From: Schaalia cardiffensis
Lineage (GTDB): Bacteria > Actinomycetota > Actinomycetes > Actinomycetales > Actinomycetaceae
Direction of reading: 5' to 3'
DNA: 64,000 nt
Assembly: GCF_016405145.1 (NCBI RefSeq)
Contig: NZ_JAEKIA010000001.1
Span: 1 to 64,000, forward strand
Below, piece by piece: positions 53,426 through 62,407 of the stretch; positions within the stretch are counted from its first letter, which is position 1, and every line of letters starts with the position of its first letter. Both the position numbers and the translations under genes were made by a program. The notes under the pieces are model-generated. The model was not told the DNA's origin and made no database searches. It saw only the letters and a list, made by a program, of their open reading frames with translations.

Positions 53426-54865
53426 TCAGTTGTTGTTCGTCAGCTTCTCACGCAGGGCCGCAAGGGCCTCATCCGAAGCAAGGGTGCCGGCGTTGTCCAC
53501 GGGGGTGGAGTAGGAAGCCTGCTCCTCGACCGACGGGGTGGCCTCGGCGTCCTCTTCCTGAGCCTTGAGGACCTGAGCCTTGTGGGCCTCCCAACGAGCC
53601 TGGGCCTCAGCGTACTGAGCCTCCCAAGCCTCACGCTGAGCCTCGAAGCCTTCCATCCACTCCTGGGTCTCAGGATCGAAGCCCTCGGGGTACTTGTAGT
53701 TGCCGTTCTCGTCGTACTCGGCGGCCATGCCGTAGAGCGAAGGATCGAACTCTTCAGAGCTCGGGTCCACGCCCTCGTTCGCCTGCTTGAGCGACAGGGA
53801 GATGCGGCGACGCTCAAGATCAATGTCGATGACCTTCACGAAGCAATCGTCGCCAACCTTGACGACCTGGTCCGGCAGCTCGACGTGACGCTGAGCAAGC
53901 TCGGAAATGTGAACAAGGCCCTCGATGCCATCCTCGACGCGAACGAACGCGCCGAAGGGAACGAGCTTCGTGACCTTGCCGGGCACGACCTGGCCGATGG
54001 CGTGGGTGCGGGCGAAGGCCTGCCACGGATCTTCCTGGGTGGCCTTGAGGGACAGGGAGACGCGCTCGCGATCCATGTCGACGTCGAGAACCTCGACGGT
54101 GACTTCCTGACCGACCTCGACGACCTCGGAGGGGTGATCGATGTGCTTCCAGGACAGTTCGGAGACGTGCACGAGGCCGTCAACGCCACCAAGATCGACG
54201 AAGGCGCCGAAGTTGACGATGGAGGAGACGTTACCGGTGCGGACCTGGCCCTTACCGAGGGTGTGGAGGAAGTTCGAACGGACCTCGGACTGGGTCTGCT
54301 CGAGCCAGGCGCGGCGAGAAAGGACCACGTTGTTGCGGTTCTTGTCGAGCTCGATGATCTTCGCCTCGATCTCGCGGCCGATGTAGGGGGCGAGGTCGCG
54401 GACGCGACGCATTTCGACGAGAGAGGCGGGCAGGAAGCCGCGCAGACCGATGTCGAGGATGAGACCACCCTTGACGACCTCGATGACGGTGCCGTTGACG
54501 ACGCCGTCCTCTTCCTTGACCTTCTCGATCTGGCCCCAAGCCCGCTCGTACTGCGCACGCTTCTTGGAGAGGAGGAGGCGGCCTTCCTTGTCTTCCTTCT
54601 GGAGGACGAGGGCCTCGATCTTGTCACCCACGGCGACAACATCGTCGGGGTTGACGTCGTGCTTGATGGAGAGCTCGCGAGAGAGGATCACGCCCTCAGT
54701 CTTGTAGCCGATGTCGAGGAGGACCTCATCGTGGTCGACCTTGACGACAGTGCCCTCGACGATGTCGCCATCGTTGAAGTATTTGATGGTCTCGTCGATG
54801 GCGGCGAGCAGGTCCTCGGTGGAGCCGATGTCGTTGACCGCGACCTGCGGCGTGTTGGTGGTCAT
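53426..54865 (-). CDS. rpsA: 30S ribosomal protein S1
   Basis: Binds mRNA on the 30S subunit during initiation. Start at ATG 54865 (MTTNTPQVAVNDIG) with GGAG ten bases upstream; an upstream in-frame start adds 31 unrelated residues. 479 residues with four S1 OB-fold domains (about 38-108, 122-190, 207-277, 294-365; for example GDIVEGTVVKVDHDEVLLDIGYK, GSIVNFGAFVDLGGVDGLVHVSELSW), the usual count for actinobacteria, then an acidic Gln/Ala-rich tail. High codon bias toward C-ending codons fits high expression. Confidence 0.97.
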   Translation of the reverse strand: MTTNTPQVAVNDIGSTEDLLAAIDETIKYFNDGDIVEGTVVKVDHDEVLLDIGYKTEGVILSRELSIKHDVNPDDVVAVGDKIEALVLQKEDKEGRLLLSKKRAQYERAWGQIEKVKEEDGVVNGTVIEVVKGGLILDIGLRGFLPASLVEMRRVRDLAPYIGREIEAKIIELDKNRNNVVLSRRAWLEQTQSEVRSNFLHTLGKGQVRTGNVSSIVNFGAFVDLGGVDGLVHVSELSWKHIDHPSEVVEVGQEVTVEVLDVDMDRERVSLSLKATQEDPWQAFARTHAIGQVVPGKVTKLVPFGAFVRVEDGIEGLVHISELAQRHVELPDQVVKVGDDCFVKVIDIDLERRRISLSLKQANEGVDPSSEEFDPSLYGMAAEYDENGNYKYPEGFDPETQEWMEGFEAQREAWEAQYAEAQARWEAHKAQVLKAQEEDAEATPSVEEQASYSTPVDNAGTLASDEALAALREKLTNNN

Positions 54866-55189
54866 GTAGTTGTGTCTCCGAAACGGACTGAATAGTAGAT
54901 GGACAGAAGCGGTTTCCCCTCCGGGTTCGAGTGCGGACGCGCTGATCCCGCGGATCACCGCGAGTCAGTCTAGCAGGACGATCCGCTGCTGTGACCTCCG
55001 CTTCGGGCACGAAAACGTGGCTCGCGCCTCAAATCCGGGGCACTCTCCCCGCTTCCAAGCCGCTTGTCTCCGCTGCGGAGGTCTTCTCCCCGGGTCGCAC
55101 CTCGCATGCCTCAAGTGCATCCGGGAGTTTCGCAGGACCGAAGCAGAACCTTGAACCCCAAGGCCCCGCGCACCGCCCGAGGACCTCTC
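54866..55189 (-). other. Intergenic region polA / rpsA
   Basis: 324 bp on the minus strand between the polA stop and rpsA start. It must hold the rpsA promoter and leader. I see no convincing terminator for polA and no small gene. Confidence 0.55.
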
Positions 55190-57904
55190 CTAGTGCGCGG
55201 CCGCCATCCAATTCGGGCCGATCCCGACCGCAACATCCAAGGCAACCGACATCTCCACCGGACTTGCCATCTCCCGACGCACAATCTCCTCAACCCGCTG
55301 CGCTTCACCCTCAGCGATCTCCACAAGAAGCTCATCGTGGATCTGAACCAGGAGCCTGGACTTCAATTCCGCTTTCGTCAAAGCCTCAGCCACATTCACC
55401 ATCGCGATCTTGATAATGTCCGCGGCACTGCCCTGAATCGGCGCGTTCAAAGCGGCACGCTCCGCCATTTCACGGCGCTGACGGTTCGAACTCGCCAAGT
55501 CCGGCAAATACCGTCGCCGCCCGAACATCGTTGCCGTGTACCCGTCGATCCTCGCCTGTTCCACAAGGGATTCAAGATAGTCGCGCACTCCCGCGAAACG
55601 CTCGAAATAGCGGTCGCGAAGCGCTGCGGCCTCGGGCACGGGAATCTTGAGCTGACGGGCAAGCCCATAAGAAGACAGGCCATAAGCGAGGCCGTAGGAA
55701 GTCGCCTTAATGCGTGAACGCTGCTCAGGAGTAACCTGCTCCACCGGGGTTCCAAACACCATCGAGGCCATGGTCTTATGCAAGTCCTCCCCGGAGGCGA
55801 AAGCCTCAATCAACCCCGCATCCTTCGACAGGTGCGCCATGATCCGCATTTCGATCTGCGAATAGTCGGCGCTCATCAAAGACTCGTAGCCTTGACCCGC
55901 GATAAACGCAGAACGGATCCTCACCCCATCAGGAGTGCGCGCAGGAATGTTCTGCAAATTCGGATCCGCCGAGGCAAGACGCCCAGTCGCGGCGACAACC
56001 TGGGAGAAGGATGAGTGAATACGCCCATCAGGCAGGACCGTCGAAATGAGAGTATCGACCATCTGTTTGAGTTTGATCCGGTCGCGATGCACAAGGAGCC
56101 GGTCGAGGAACACAAAACCCGGGCCCCCTTGGAAACGCGCCCGCTCCCGCAAGTCAAGAAGAGCCTCAGCGTTCGTCGTATATCCGGTTTTCGTCTTCTT
56201 CGTCTTCGGCAGATCAAGGACCTCGAAAAGGATGCGTTGAAGCTGCTTCGGGCTCGACAGGTTCACGTCCTCGCCGATCACCTCGATCGCTTCAGCGCGC
56301 GCCGCCTCAACTTCGACACCGAAGTCGCGCGACTGGGCTTCGAGAACCCCAAGGTCCACGCGGATGCCCGTGTCCTCCATGTCCGCAAGGACCTTGGAAA
56401 CAGGAAGCTCCACATCCTCCAGAAGTGACAGCTCTTTCGACTCTTCCAGGCTCTTCGCCAAGATCTCCCACAAGACCGGCAGAGCGCGCACTGTTCTGGC
56501 TGCCCGCAACTCCGAGGGGCTCAAAAGCTCTTCCGCGCTTGCTCCCATTTCGAAGAGGGCATCCGAGGCGGTTTCTTCCTCTTTGGGAACGTCGAGGTAG
56601 CGGTTGAGCAGATCGTCAATTGAGACCGAACGCGAGTCCGGTCGGACGAGGTAGGCGGCGAGCTGCACGTCTTTACTCGGCCAGGGCATGTCCCATCCTT
56701 GCGCGCGAAGCGCGTGACTCAGGGCTTTCGCATCATGGACGATCAGCTGCGCGCCTGCCAGGCGTTTAAGAAGTTCCGCCTCCTGCTTCGGATCGAGAAT
56801 CGCAGGATCGAGGATGAGGGCCTTGTCTTCGGCCCATATCGCGAAGCGCTCGATGTGTCCCCTGGCAGGAACGCCCGAGCCGAGGATGAAAACCGCCTGC
56901 AAGGGCCCCGCACTGCGAAACCACCGAGCAAGGTCGCTTGACGCGCCTGCGAGGGTCACATCCATGTCCGCATCCCACGAGAATCCGCCCGGCCCCGCGT
57001 CCTCGTTCTCCTCACCCGGCTCCGCGCCAATCCCCGACACGGCCATCACCCGGGACCGCAGGTTCCCGAACTCGAGGGAATCGAAAAGGGAGAAAAGCTC
57101 CGCCTTGCGCGTCGCCCCCCGGTTCAGATCCCCCACCTGTACATCGAGTTCGAGGTCGGTGAGCAGGTGGTTGAGGCGACGGTTCCTCTTCACGTCCTCC
57201 ATGTGTTCGCGCAGCGCTTCACCGCGTTTGCCTTTGACCTCGGTGGCGCGAATCAGGAGATTGTCGAGGCCGTCGAAGGAATTGATCCACTGAGCCGCAG
57301 TCTTCGGGCCGACCCCGGGAACTCCCGGCAGGTTGTCGCTGGTTTCGCCGACGAGGGCTGCGATCTCCGGGTAACGCTCAGGTGGCACACCGTACTTCGC
57401 TTCAACCGCTTCGGGGGTCATACGCCGAAGATCACCGGGGGACATACCCGGGTAGAGGACCGTCACCGAATCGGTCACTGTCTGGAAGGAATCCCGATCC
57501 CCGGACACGACGAGGACACGCATCCCCTTCTCAGACCCCTGCTTGGCGAGGGTTGCGAGAATATCGTCGGCCTCGTAGCCGTCTTTGCGCAACGAAACGA
57601 TCCCCATCGTGTCGAGCACCTGGGAAATGAGTTCGACCTGGCCTTTGAACTCCTCGGGGGTCGCGTCACGAGTCCCTTTGTAGTCCGGATACTCCTTCGT
57701 GCGGAAGGACTCGCGTGACACGTCGAAAGCGACGGCAATATGCGAGGGTGACTCGGTTTCGAGGAGTTTGACGAGCATCGAGACGAAACCGTAGACCGCG
57801 TTCGTGCACTGGCCCGACTTCGTGACGAACTTGTCCGCCGGAAGCGCGTAAAAGGCTCGAAACGCCATCGAATGACCGTCGATGATCAGCAAGGTGTCAC
57901 TCAT
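55190..57904 (-). CDS. polA: DNA polymerase I
   Basis: Fills gaps and removes RNA primers. I start at ATG 57904 (MSDTLLIIDGHSMAFRAFYALP); the longer frame upstream only runs antisense to the thioesterase gene. 904 residues: 5'-3' exonuclease domain with YKGTRDATPEEF and GETSDNLPGVPGVGPKTA; a 3'-5' exonuclease-like domain whose metal-binding acidic residues are not evident, as in most actinobacteria; and polymerase motifs A (SADYSQIEMRIMAHLS), B (RIKATSYGLAYGLSSYGLA) and C (VQIHDELLVE). Confidence 0.97.
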   Translation of the reverse strand: MSDTLLIIDGHSMAFRAFYALPADKFVTKSGQCTNAVYGFVSMLVKLLETESPSHIAVAFDVSRESFRTKEYPDYKGTRDATPEEFKGQVELISQVLDTMGIVSLRKDGYEADDILATLAKQGSEKGMRVLVVSGDRDSFQTVTDSVTVLYPGMSPGDLRRMTPEAVEAKYGVPPERYPEIAALVGETSDNLPGVPGVGPKTAAQWINSFDGLDNLLIRATEVKGKRGEALREHMEDVKRNRRLNHLLTDLELDVQVGDLNRGATRKAELFSLFDSLEFGNLRSRVMAVSGIGAEPGEENEDAGPGGFSWDADMDVTLAGASSDLARWFRSAGPLQAVFILGSGVPARGHIERFAIWAEDKALILDPAILDPKQEAELLKRLAGAQLIVHDAKALSHALRAQGWDMPWPSKDVQLAAYLVRPDSRSVSIDDLLNRYLDVPKEEETASDALFEMGASAEELLSPSELRAARTVRALPVLWEILAKSLEESKELSLLEDVELPVSKVLADMEDTGIRVDLGVLEAQSRDFGVEVEAARAEAIEVIGEDVNLSSPKQLQRILFEVLDLPKTKKTKTGYTTNAEALLDLRERARFQGGPGFVFLDRLLVHRDRIKLKQMVDTLISTVLPDGRIHSSFSQVVAATGRLASADPNLQNIPARTPDGVRIRSAFIAGQGYESLMSADYSQIEMRIMAHLSKDAGLIEAFASGEDLHKTMASMVFGTPVEQVTPEQRSRIKATSYGLAYGLSSYGLARQLKIPVPEAAALRDRYFERFAGVRDYLESLVEQARIDGYTATMFGRRRYLPDLASSNRQRREMAERAALNAPIQGSAADIIKIAMVNVAEALTKAELKSRLLVQIHDELLVEIAEGEAQRVEEIVRREMASPVEMSVALDVAVGIGPNWMAAAH

Positions 57905-57923
57905 ACGTGCCACCCTAGAGGCC

Positions 57924-58469
57924 ATGAACGATTCAGTCCCAATGACGAGCCGAAACACTCCCACGCCCGCACACCCTGATCTTTCTGTCGAAGGGGGACC
58001 TGATCCTTCCGTAGCCCCAGATCCTTCCGTCGAAGGGGGATTCGTTGGCGCCACCTGGCCCGGGTCCCTCATGGAGGCGATGGGCATGGAGGTGCTCGTT
58101 CACTCCCCCACTCGCACGCTCGTCTCAATGCCGGTTAAGGGCAATACCCAGTCCGCGGGAATCCTCCACGGCGGAGCTTCCGCTGCGCTCGCGGAAACGG
58201 CAGCGAGTTTCGCATCGCAGATCCACGCTCGAGCGGTCCACGGAGAACTCGGATTCGCTGTGGGCACGGAGTTGTCGATTTCGCATATTTCTTCAGCGCG
58301 CACTGGGACGGTCACCGCTGAAGCGCGCGCGGCTCATTTGGGTGGGTCGTCCACTGTGCATCTCGTTGAGCTTCGCGCCGAGGACGGGCGGCTCATTTCG
58401 ACTGCGCGAGTGACGAACCGCATCCTCAAACGGAGAGTAACCGAGGGGGCCGAGGAACGAAAGGAATAG
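57924..58469 (+). CDS. PaaI-type hotdog-fold thioesterase
   Basis: Hydrolyses an acyl- or aryl-CoA thioester; exact substrate unknown. The hotdog core shows MPVKGNTQSAGILHGGASAALAETAAS with the conserved HGG loop and catalytic acidic residue. The ATG at 57924 gives 181 residues, but the first 45 contain a Pro/Gly micro-repeat (DLSVEGG, DPSVAP, DPSVEGG) not expected in the family, so the real start may be ATG 58071 (MEAMGMEVLVHSP). It is divergent from polA with only 19 bp between the two chosen starts, and is syntenic with a thioesterase near polA in other actinobacteria. Confidence 0.88.
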   Translation: MNDSVPMTSRNTPTPAHPDLSVEGGPDPSVAPDPSVEGGFVGATWPGSLMEAMGMEVLVHSPTRTLVSMPVKGNTQSAGILHGGASAALAETAASFASQIHARAVHGELGFAVGTELSISHISSARTGTVTAEARAAHLGGSSTVHLVELRAEDGRLISTARVTNRILKRRVTEGAEERKE

Positions 58470-58787
58470 ATGAGCCGCGGGATGGATTCGATGCGGCGCC
58501 GAGAATCTATTCGCCGGAATGTGATGAGTCGAGGGGAGTTCGACACAACGCCGGGACGTGTTGACTCGACGGGAGTCCGGCACAACGCCGGAGGGTGATG
58601 ACTCAAGGGAAGTCGAGCCTAAGGACTGGAGTCGAGCTAAGGAGGAGTGACTCGCGCCAACGTAGCGCCGATCAGAGCGGTTCATGCTGAATGCCGATCG
58701 GGCCGATTCATGCTGATCCGCCCGGTTCACGCCGGGTTTCTGATCGAGTGTGAAACACCAGTATCGGTACTCGAGCGCTTGCTAAAG
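58470..58787 (+). repeat. Degenerate repeats between thioesterase and tRNA-Leu
   Basis: Units GATGAGTCGAGGGGAGTTCG, GTTGACTCGACGGGAGTCCG and GATGACTCAAGGGAAGTCG begin at 58522, 58560 and 58597 (37-38 bp apart), the first two sharing ACAACGCCGG. A second small set (GTTCATGCTGA, ATTCATGCTGA, GTTCACGCCGG) lies at 58680-58735. In frame with the thioesterase and after its TAG there is a 42-codon open stretch across these repeats. No independent gene is supported. Confidence 0.6.
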
Positions 58788-58861
58788 TACCCCGAGTGGG
58801 ATTCGAACCCACAACAAGCCGGGTTTGAGCCGACCGCCTCTGCCAGTTGGGCTATCGGGGC
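58788..58861 (-). tRNA. tRNA-Leu-like (anticodon CAA) with a short variable arm
   Basis: The 74-nt cloverleaf on the minus strand has acceptor GCCCCGA/TCGGGGT (closing G-U), D loop CAACTGGCAGA, anticodon stem GTCGG/CCGGC with loop CTCAAAC, variable region TTGTT, T arm GTGGG/CCCAC with loop TTCGAAT, and discriminator A. The anticodon CAA reads Leu UUG, but bacterial tRNA-Leu normally carries a long class II variable arm; this has five bases. CCA is not encoded. Confidence 0.85.
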
Positions 58862-58926
58862 TACGCGCATTAGGCGTGTAAGAAGCATATGATAGCCATG
58901 CTCAAGCCACAAAACGAGGATGTGCC

Positions 58927-59520
58927 ATGACCGCTGAGAACCAGAACGCACCGCGCCGTGTGCTCGTCGCTGAAGACGAGGGCCTCATCCGACTCGACAT
59001 CGTAGAAACGCTGACCAGCGCGGGTTTCACCGTCGTCGGAGAAGCTGCGGACGGCGAAGAGGCCGTTCAGCTTGCTCTCGAACTCGAACCGGATCTGTGC
59101 GTCATGGACGTGAAGATGCCTCGCATGGACGGGATCACTGCAGCTGAGAAGATCCTCCAGGAGCTGTCCTGCGCGATCGTCATGCTCACTGCTTTCTCTC
59201 AGACGGAGCTGGTCGAACGGGCTCGCGACGCCGGTGCAATGGCGTATGTGGTCAAGCCCTTCTCCCCTGCCGACCTCATTCCCGCAATCGAGATTGCGCT
59301 ATCGCGCCACCAGGAAATCGAATCCCTCGAAGAGGAGATCGCCGACCTTTCCGATCGTTTCGAGACCCGTAAGCGCGTGGACCGCGCCAAAGGCCTTCTC
59401 ATGAAGAACATGGGGATGAGCGAGCCCGAAGCCTTCCGTTGGATTCAAAAGACCTCGATGGATCGTCGTCTTTCCATGCGCGAGGTCGCTGACGCCGTCA
59501 TCGATCAGGTCCAAGACTGA
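58927..59520 (+). CDS. pdtaR: Response regulator with ANTAR RNA-binding domain (PdtaR-like)
   Basis: Two-component output protein that binds RNA to prevent termination. The receiver domain (about 10-130) has the acidic pocket AEDEG, phospho-acceptor Asp61 (VMDVKMPRMDG), Thr88 and Lys110 (VVKPFS). The ANTAR domain (about 135-192) shows RVDRAKGLLMKNMGMSEPEAFRWIQKTSMDRR. Length (197) and position between pyk and polA match mycobacterial Rv1626/PdtaR. The sensor kinase is not in this window. Confidence 0.93.
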   Translation: MTAENQNAPRRVLVAEDEGLIRLDIVETLTSAGFTVVGEAADGEEAVQLALELEPDLCVMDVKMPRMDGITAAEKILQELSCAIVMLTAFSQTELVERARDAGAMAYVVKPFSPADLIPAIEIALSRHQEIESLEEEIADLSDRFETRKRVDRAKGLLMKNMGMSEPEAFRWIQKTSMDRRLSMREVADAVIDQVQD

Positions 59521-59985
59521 GGCGAAGCTGCGGCTTGAGAGCTTAATGCCCATCCAGGTCTTGAGCGCGAGCCGAAGGGATCGGATTCTCGAGCGCAGAC
59601 TGAGCCAACACCGTGTTCTGAAGCGCAAACTGGGCCAGCACCGGGTTCTCAAGTGCAGAGCGTGCCTTGAAGCCATCCCTGAGGCGACAAGTCGGACACT
59701 AGGTTCACCGGGTTTGGGCACAAGTCGGACACTAGGCGTCCACAAGTTACACCGCCCAAACTTCGACCTGGGTTTTCTTCAAGGATCCAAGGCACAAGGT
59801 TCGACTTGTGGACAGGCATCCCGCCGCACTCAAACGGCGCGACACATTTTGGCCGCCATTCTGCGGCGAAAGCACCTGTATCCCCTGCCGTCAGGCACTG
59901 AAAGCTGTCGCACGGCAGTGAAACCTGTCGCACGGCACTTACACCTGTCGCGCGGCACTGAAAGCGCTTTCTTTCAGATACGACG
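59521..59985 (+). repeat. Repeat-rich gap after pdtaR
   Basis: Three short arrays. A 30-bp unit (TTCTCGAGCGCAGACTGAGC) starts at 59586, 59616 and 59646 (partial). ACAAGTCGGACACTAGG occurs at 59687 and 59720. A 20-bp unit, GGCACTGAAAGCTGTCGCAC, starts at 59894, 59914, 59934 and 59954 (partial). In frame with pdtaR, after its TGA and a second TGA, the 30-bp units encode SRAQTEPTPC SEAQTGPAPG. No gene is supported. Confidence 0.8.
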
Positions 59986-60013
59986 AAGCGCCGGGGACGA
60001 CTCCCCGGCGCTT
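59986..60013 (-). terminator. Terminator after the 71-residue gene
   Basis: AAGCGCCGGGGA (59986-59997) is exactly complementary to 60002-60013, a 12-bp stem with a four-base loop, 12 bases after the stop of the small minus-strand gene. It could also stop readthrough from pdtaR. Confidence 0.75.
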
Positions 60014-60024
60014 TATCGTGCGCC

Positions 60025-60240
60025 TCATGCGACCGGAATGAGCTCCAGTCCGAGGAACTTGGCCGCCTCGAGACGAGTCTCGGGCATTTCAAGCTCCGTG
60101 ATCGCCTGAGCGATCTCGGCATCGACAAGATCGTCGAACCACGGCTTGACTGCCGACGCGAGGCTTTCAACATCCAGGTTCAGGGCCTGGCGGTCGAAGA
60201 CCGTCGAATGGACCGACACGGTCCGAGTGTTCGTATTCAT
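60025..60240 (-). CDS. Small protein of unknown function
   Basis: 71 residues (MNTNTRTVSVHSTVFDRQALN...), acidic and mostly helical in appearance, with no signal peptide or membrane segment. Support for a real gene: GGAGAAGAGA just before the ATG, a GC-rich 12-bp terminator just after the stop, and amino-acid composition normal for a protein. I do not recognise a family. It stands alone between pdtaR and pyk. Confidence 0.6.
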   Translation of the reverse strand: MNTNTRTVSVHSTVFDRQALNLDVESLASAVKPWFDDLVDAEIAQAITELEMPETRLEAAKFLGLELIPVA

Positions 60241-60784
60241 TTCTCTTCTCCATCATTCATCAGCTCACCCTCGGGTATGCGCAGGTGTTGCGCAGGCAAC
60301 CACGAGAGCCAGAGCTTCTCTTGTACCTCCAGACGGGAATGCCGCCATTGGCATTCGCCTTGGGATTTGAAAGAGTCTAGCAAGATTTGAAGAATCCGCT
60401 AGCGAAAGTGAATCATATGGGGAAGAAGTCACAGAAACAAGGTGTGCCGCAGCGGGGAAAAGCTGGCAATACGAATGAATCCTCCCCATCGGGGTGAGAA
60501 GAAGTATGGCGTTCGGAAAGCACTGTGGACAAGAGACTGCTGAGCAAGGCACAACTACCAAGTGAGGCAAGGGAAGCTAGCAGGAGCGGTACAGCGTTAG
60601 TGAGATCCATCTCCTCAGGGTGAAAACCCAACCCCTCAGAGCGTGAGAAGCGAAGCCCTTAGGGCGAGAGAGCCGCAACCCGAAAATGAGAGAGCCACAA
60701 CCCCAGGACGAAACAAGCAAAGACTCCAGGCCGAAGAAGCGAACCACCCGCGGCAAGAGGAGCCAACGGGTAAAGGAGCCAGTG
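60241..60784. other. Gene-free region between the small gene and pyk
   Basis: About 540 bp of relatively purine-rich, lower-GC sequence on the plus strand. Degenerate direct repeats such as GAGAGAGCCGCAACCC / GAGAGAGCCACAACCC (about 60664 and 60688) and CCTCAGGGTGA / CCTCAGAGCGTGA are visible. The 5' part should hold the promoter of the small gene. No gene is supported. Confidence 0.55.
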
Positions 60785-60824
60785 AAAAAAATGCGCCGGA
60801 ACCTCCAATAAGGTCCCGGCGCAT
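60785..60824 (-). terminator. Intrinsic terminator of pyk
   Basis: On the minus strand ATGCGCCGGGACCT pairs with AGGTTCCGGCGCAT around a short loop and is followed by a run of seven T. This is the clearest rho-independent terminator in the window, 20 bases after the pyk stop. Confidence 0.92.
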
Positions 60825-60843
60825 CCCAAAGGGTTGAGGAGGA

Positions 60844-62292
60844 TCAGCTGTTCACAGCTCCACCGATGGTGTAGTCGACCTCATCGCCCACCTCGTGAAC
60901 CCGCAGGAGGTTCGAGGAGCCTTCAGTCCCCGGCGGCATACCAGCGATGATCACCAGTTCATCGCCGATCTCAGCCAGATTCGAGGACTGGACGACCTGG
61001 TCGACCTGCCACACCATGTCATCGGTGTGACGAACCTCAGGAACTCGATAAGTCTGGATACCCCAGGTCAGGGCGAGGCGGCGCCTCGTCGATTCAAGGG
61101 GAGTGAAGGCGAGCATCGGGATCGGACGACGCAGACGCGACATCTTGCGAGCCGAGGTACCCGACTGGGTGAAGGTCACGAGGTAGCGCGAATCAAGATG
61201 TTCGGCGATCGACGCAGCAGCTTCACAAATGACGGCCGCACGGTCATTGTCGTAGTAGCCCGAAAGACCAGCAATCATTTCGCCGCCGTTCTCCTCGGTC
61301 GACTCAATGATGCGCGCCATCGTGCGCACCGCCTCGATCGGGAACGCACCGACAGAAGTCTCACCGGAAAGCATGACAGCGTCGGCACCATCGAGAATGG
61401 CGTTCGCACAGTCAGAGGCTTCAGCGCGCGTCGGACGCGGATTCTTAATCATTGAATCCATCACCTGGGTCGCGACAATGACCGGCTTCGCTGCTCGACG
61501 GGCAAGTTCAATCGCGCGCTTTTGAACCAGGGGGACCGATTCGAGGGGCATTTCCACGCCGAGGTCGCCGCGGGCAACCATGATGCCGTCAAAAGCATCC
61601 ACGATTTCAGGAAGGGCTTCCACGGCCTGCGGCTTCTCGATCTTCGCAATGACCGGGATGCGGCGACCGACCTCGTCCATGATGGCGTGAACATCATTGA
61701 TGTCTTTCGCGGAACGGACGAAGGAGAGCGCGATGAAGTCCGCGTCCTGCTTCAGACCCCAGCGCAGATCCTCCTTGTCCTTCTCCGAAAGGGCGGGCAC
61801 GGAGACCGCGACACCGGGAAGGTTGAGGCCCTTATGGTCGGACACGACACCGGGGACCTCGACTCGGGTCACGACATCGGTTTCGGTGACCTCGACGACA
61901 CGGACCGCGACATTGCCATCATCAATGAGGAGGCGATCACCTGGAGCGCAGTCGCCCGGCAGGCCCTTGAAGGTCGTGCCGACGAGTTCCTTCGTTCCGG
62001 GAACCGTGCGAGTCGTGATGGTGAAGGTGTCCCCCACCTCAAGAGCCTGCGGCCCCTCCTCGAAAGTTTCGAGGCGGATCTTCGGTCCTTGAAGGTCGAC
62101 GAGGACGGCTACCGCCCGACCGGAGGTGGCAGCAGCTTTACGGACTTTCTGGATGACTGCTTCATGCTCTTCAGGCTTGCCGTGAGAACGGTTAATGCGG
62201 GCGACGTCCATGCCGGCGTCGACGAGCGCTTGAACCTGTTCTGAAGAATCTGTGACGGGCCCGATGGTGCAGACAATTTTAGCTCGGCGCAT
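60844..62292 (-). CDS. pyk: Pyruvate kinase
   Basis: Converts phosphoenolpyruvate and ADP to pyruvate and ATP. Start at ATG 62292 (MRRAKIVCTIGPVTDS) with AGGA eight bases upstream; earlier ATGs add unrelated residues. 482 residues: barrel motifs MDVARINRSHG, KIRLETF, and the active-site IPVIAKIEKPQAVE with catalytic Lys and Glu; MVARGDLGVEMPLE; SGETSVGAFPIEAV; then the C-terminal allosteric domain. Followed by a strong terminator, with lgt upstream by 115 bp. Confidence 0.97.
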   Translation of the reverse strand: MRRAKIVCTIGPVTDSSEQVQALVDAGMDVARINRSHGKPEEHEAVIQKVRKAAATSGRAVAVLVDLQGPKIRLETFEEGPQALEVGDTFTITTRTVPGTKELVGTTFKGLPGDCAPGDRLLIDDGNVAVRVVEVTETDVVTRVEVPGVVSDHKGLNLPGVAVSVPALSEKDKEDLRWGLKQDADFIALSFVRSAKDINDVHAIMDEVGRRIPVIAKIEKPQAVEALPEIVDAFDGIMVARGDLGVEMPLESVPLVQKRAIELARRAAKPVIVATQVMDSMIKNPRPTRAEASDCANAILDGADAVMLSGETSVGAFPIEAVRTMARIIESTEENGGEMIAGLSGYYDNDRAAVICEAAASIAEHLDSRYLVTFTQSGTSARKMSRLRRPIPMLAFTPLESTRRRLALTWGIQTYRVPEVRHTDDMVWQVDQVVQSSNLAEIGDELVIIAGMPPGTEGSSNLLRVHEVGDEVDYTIGGAVNS

Positions 62293-62407
62293 GGAACCCA
62301 TCCTAGCCGTTGCCAGCATTCTTGAGGAGCCCTGACTCGCCCGCTTCACAGTGATCGCACCCATGAGAATCCCCCAGGGACGAGAGGGCTGTCACTTCTT
62401 CCTTCTC

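Noticed and set aside
53582-54895. A 437-codon open frame antisense to rpsA
   Set aside because: Composition artefact of strongly biased codons in rpsA; Val/Asp/Leu-rich without domains.
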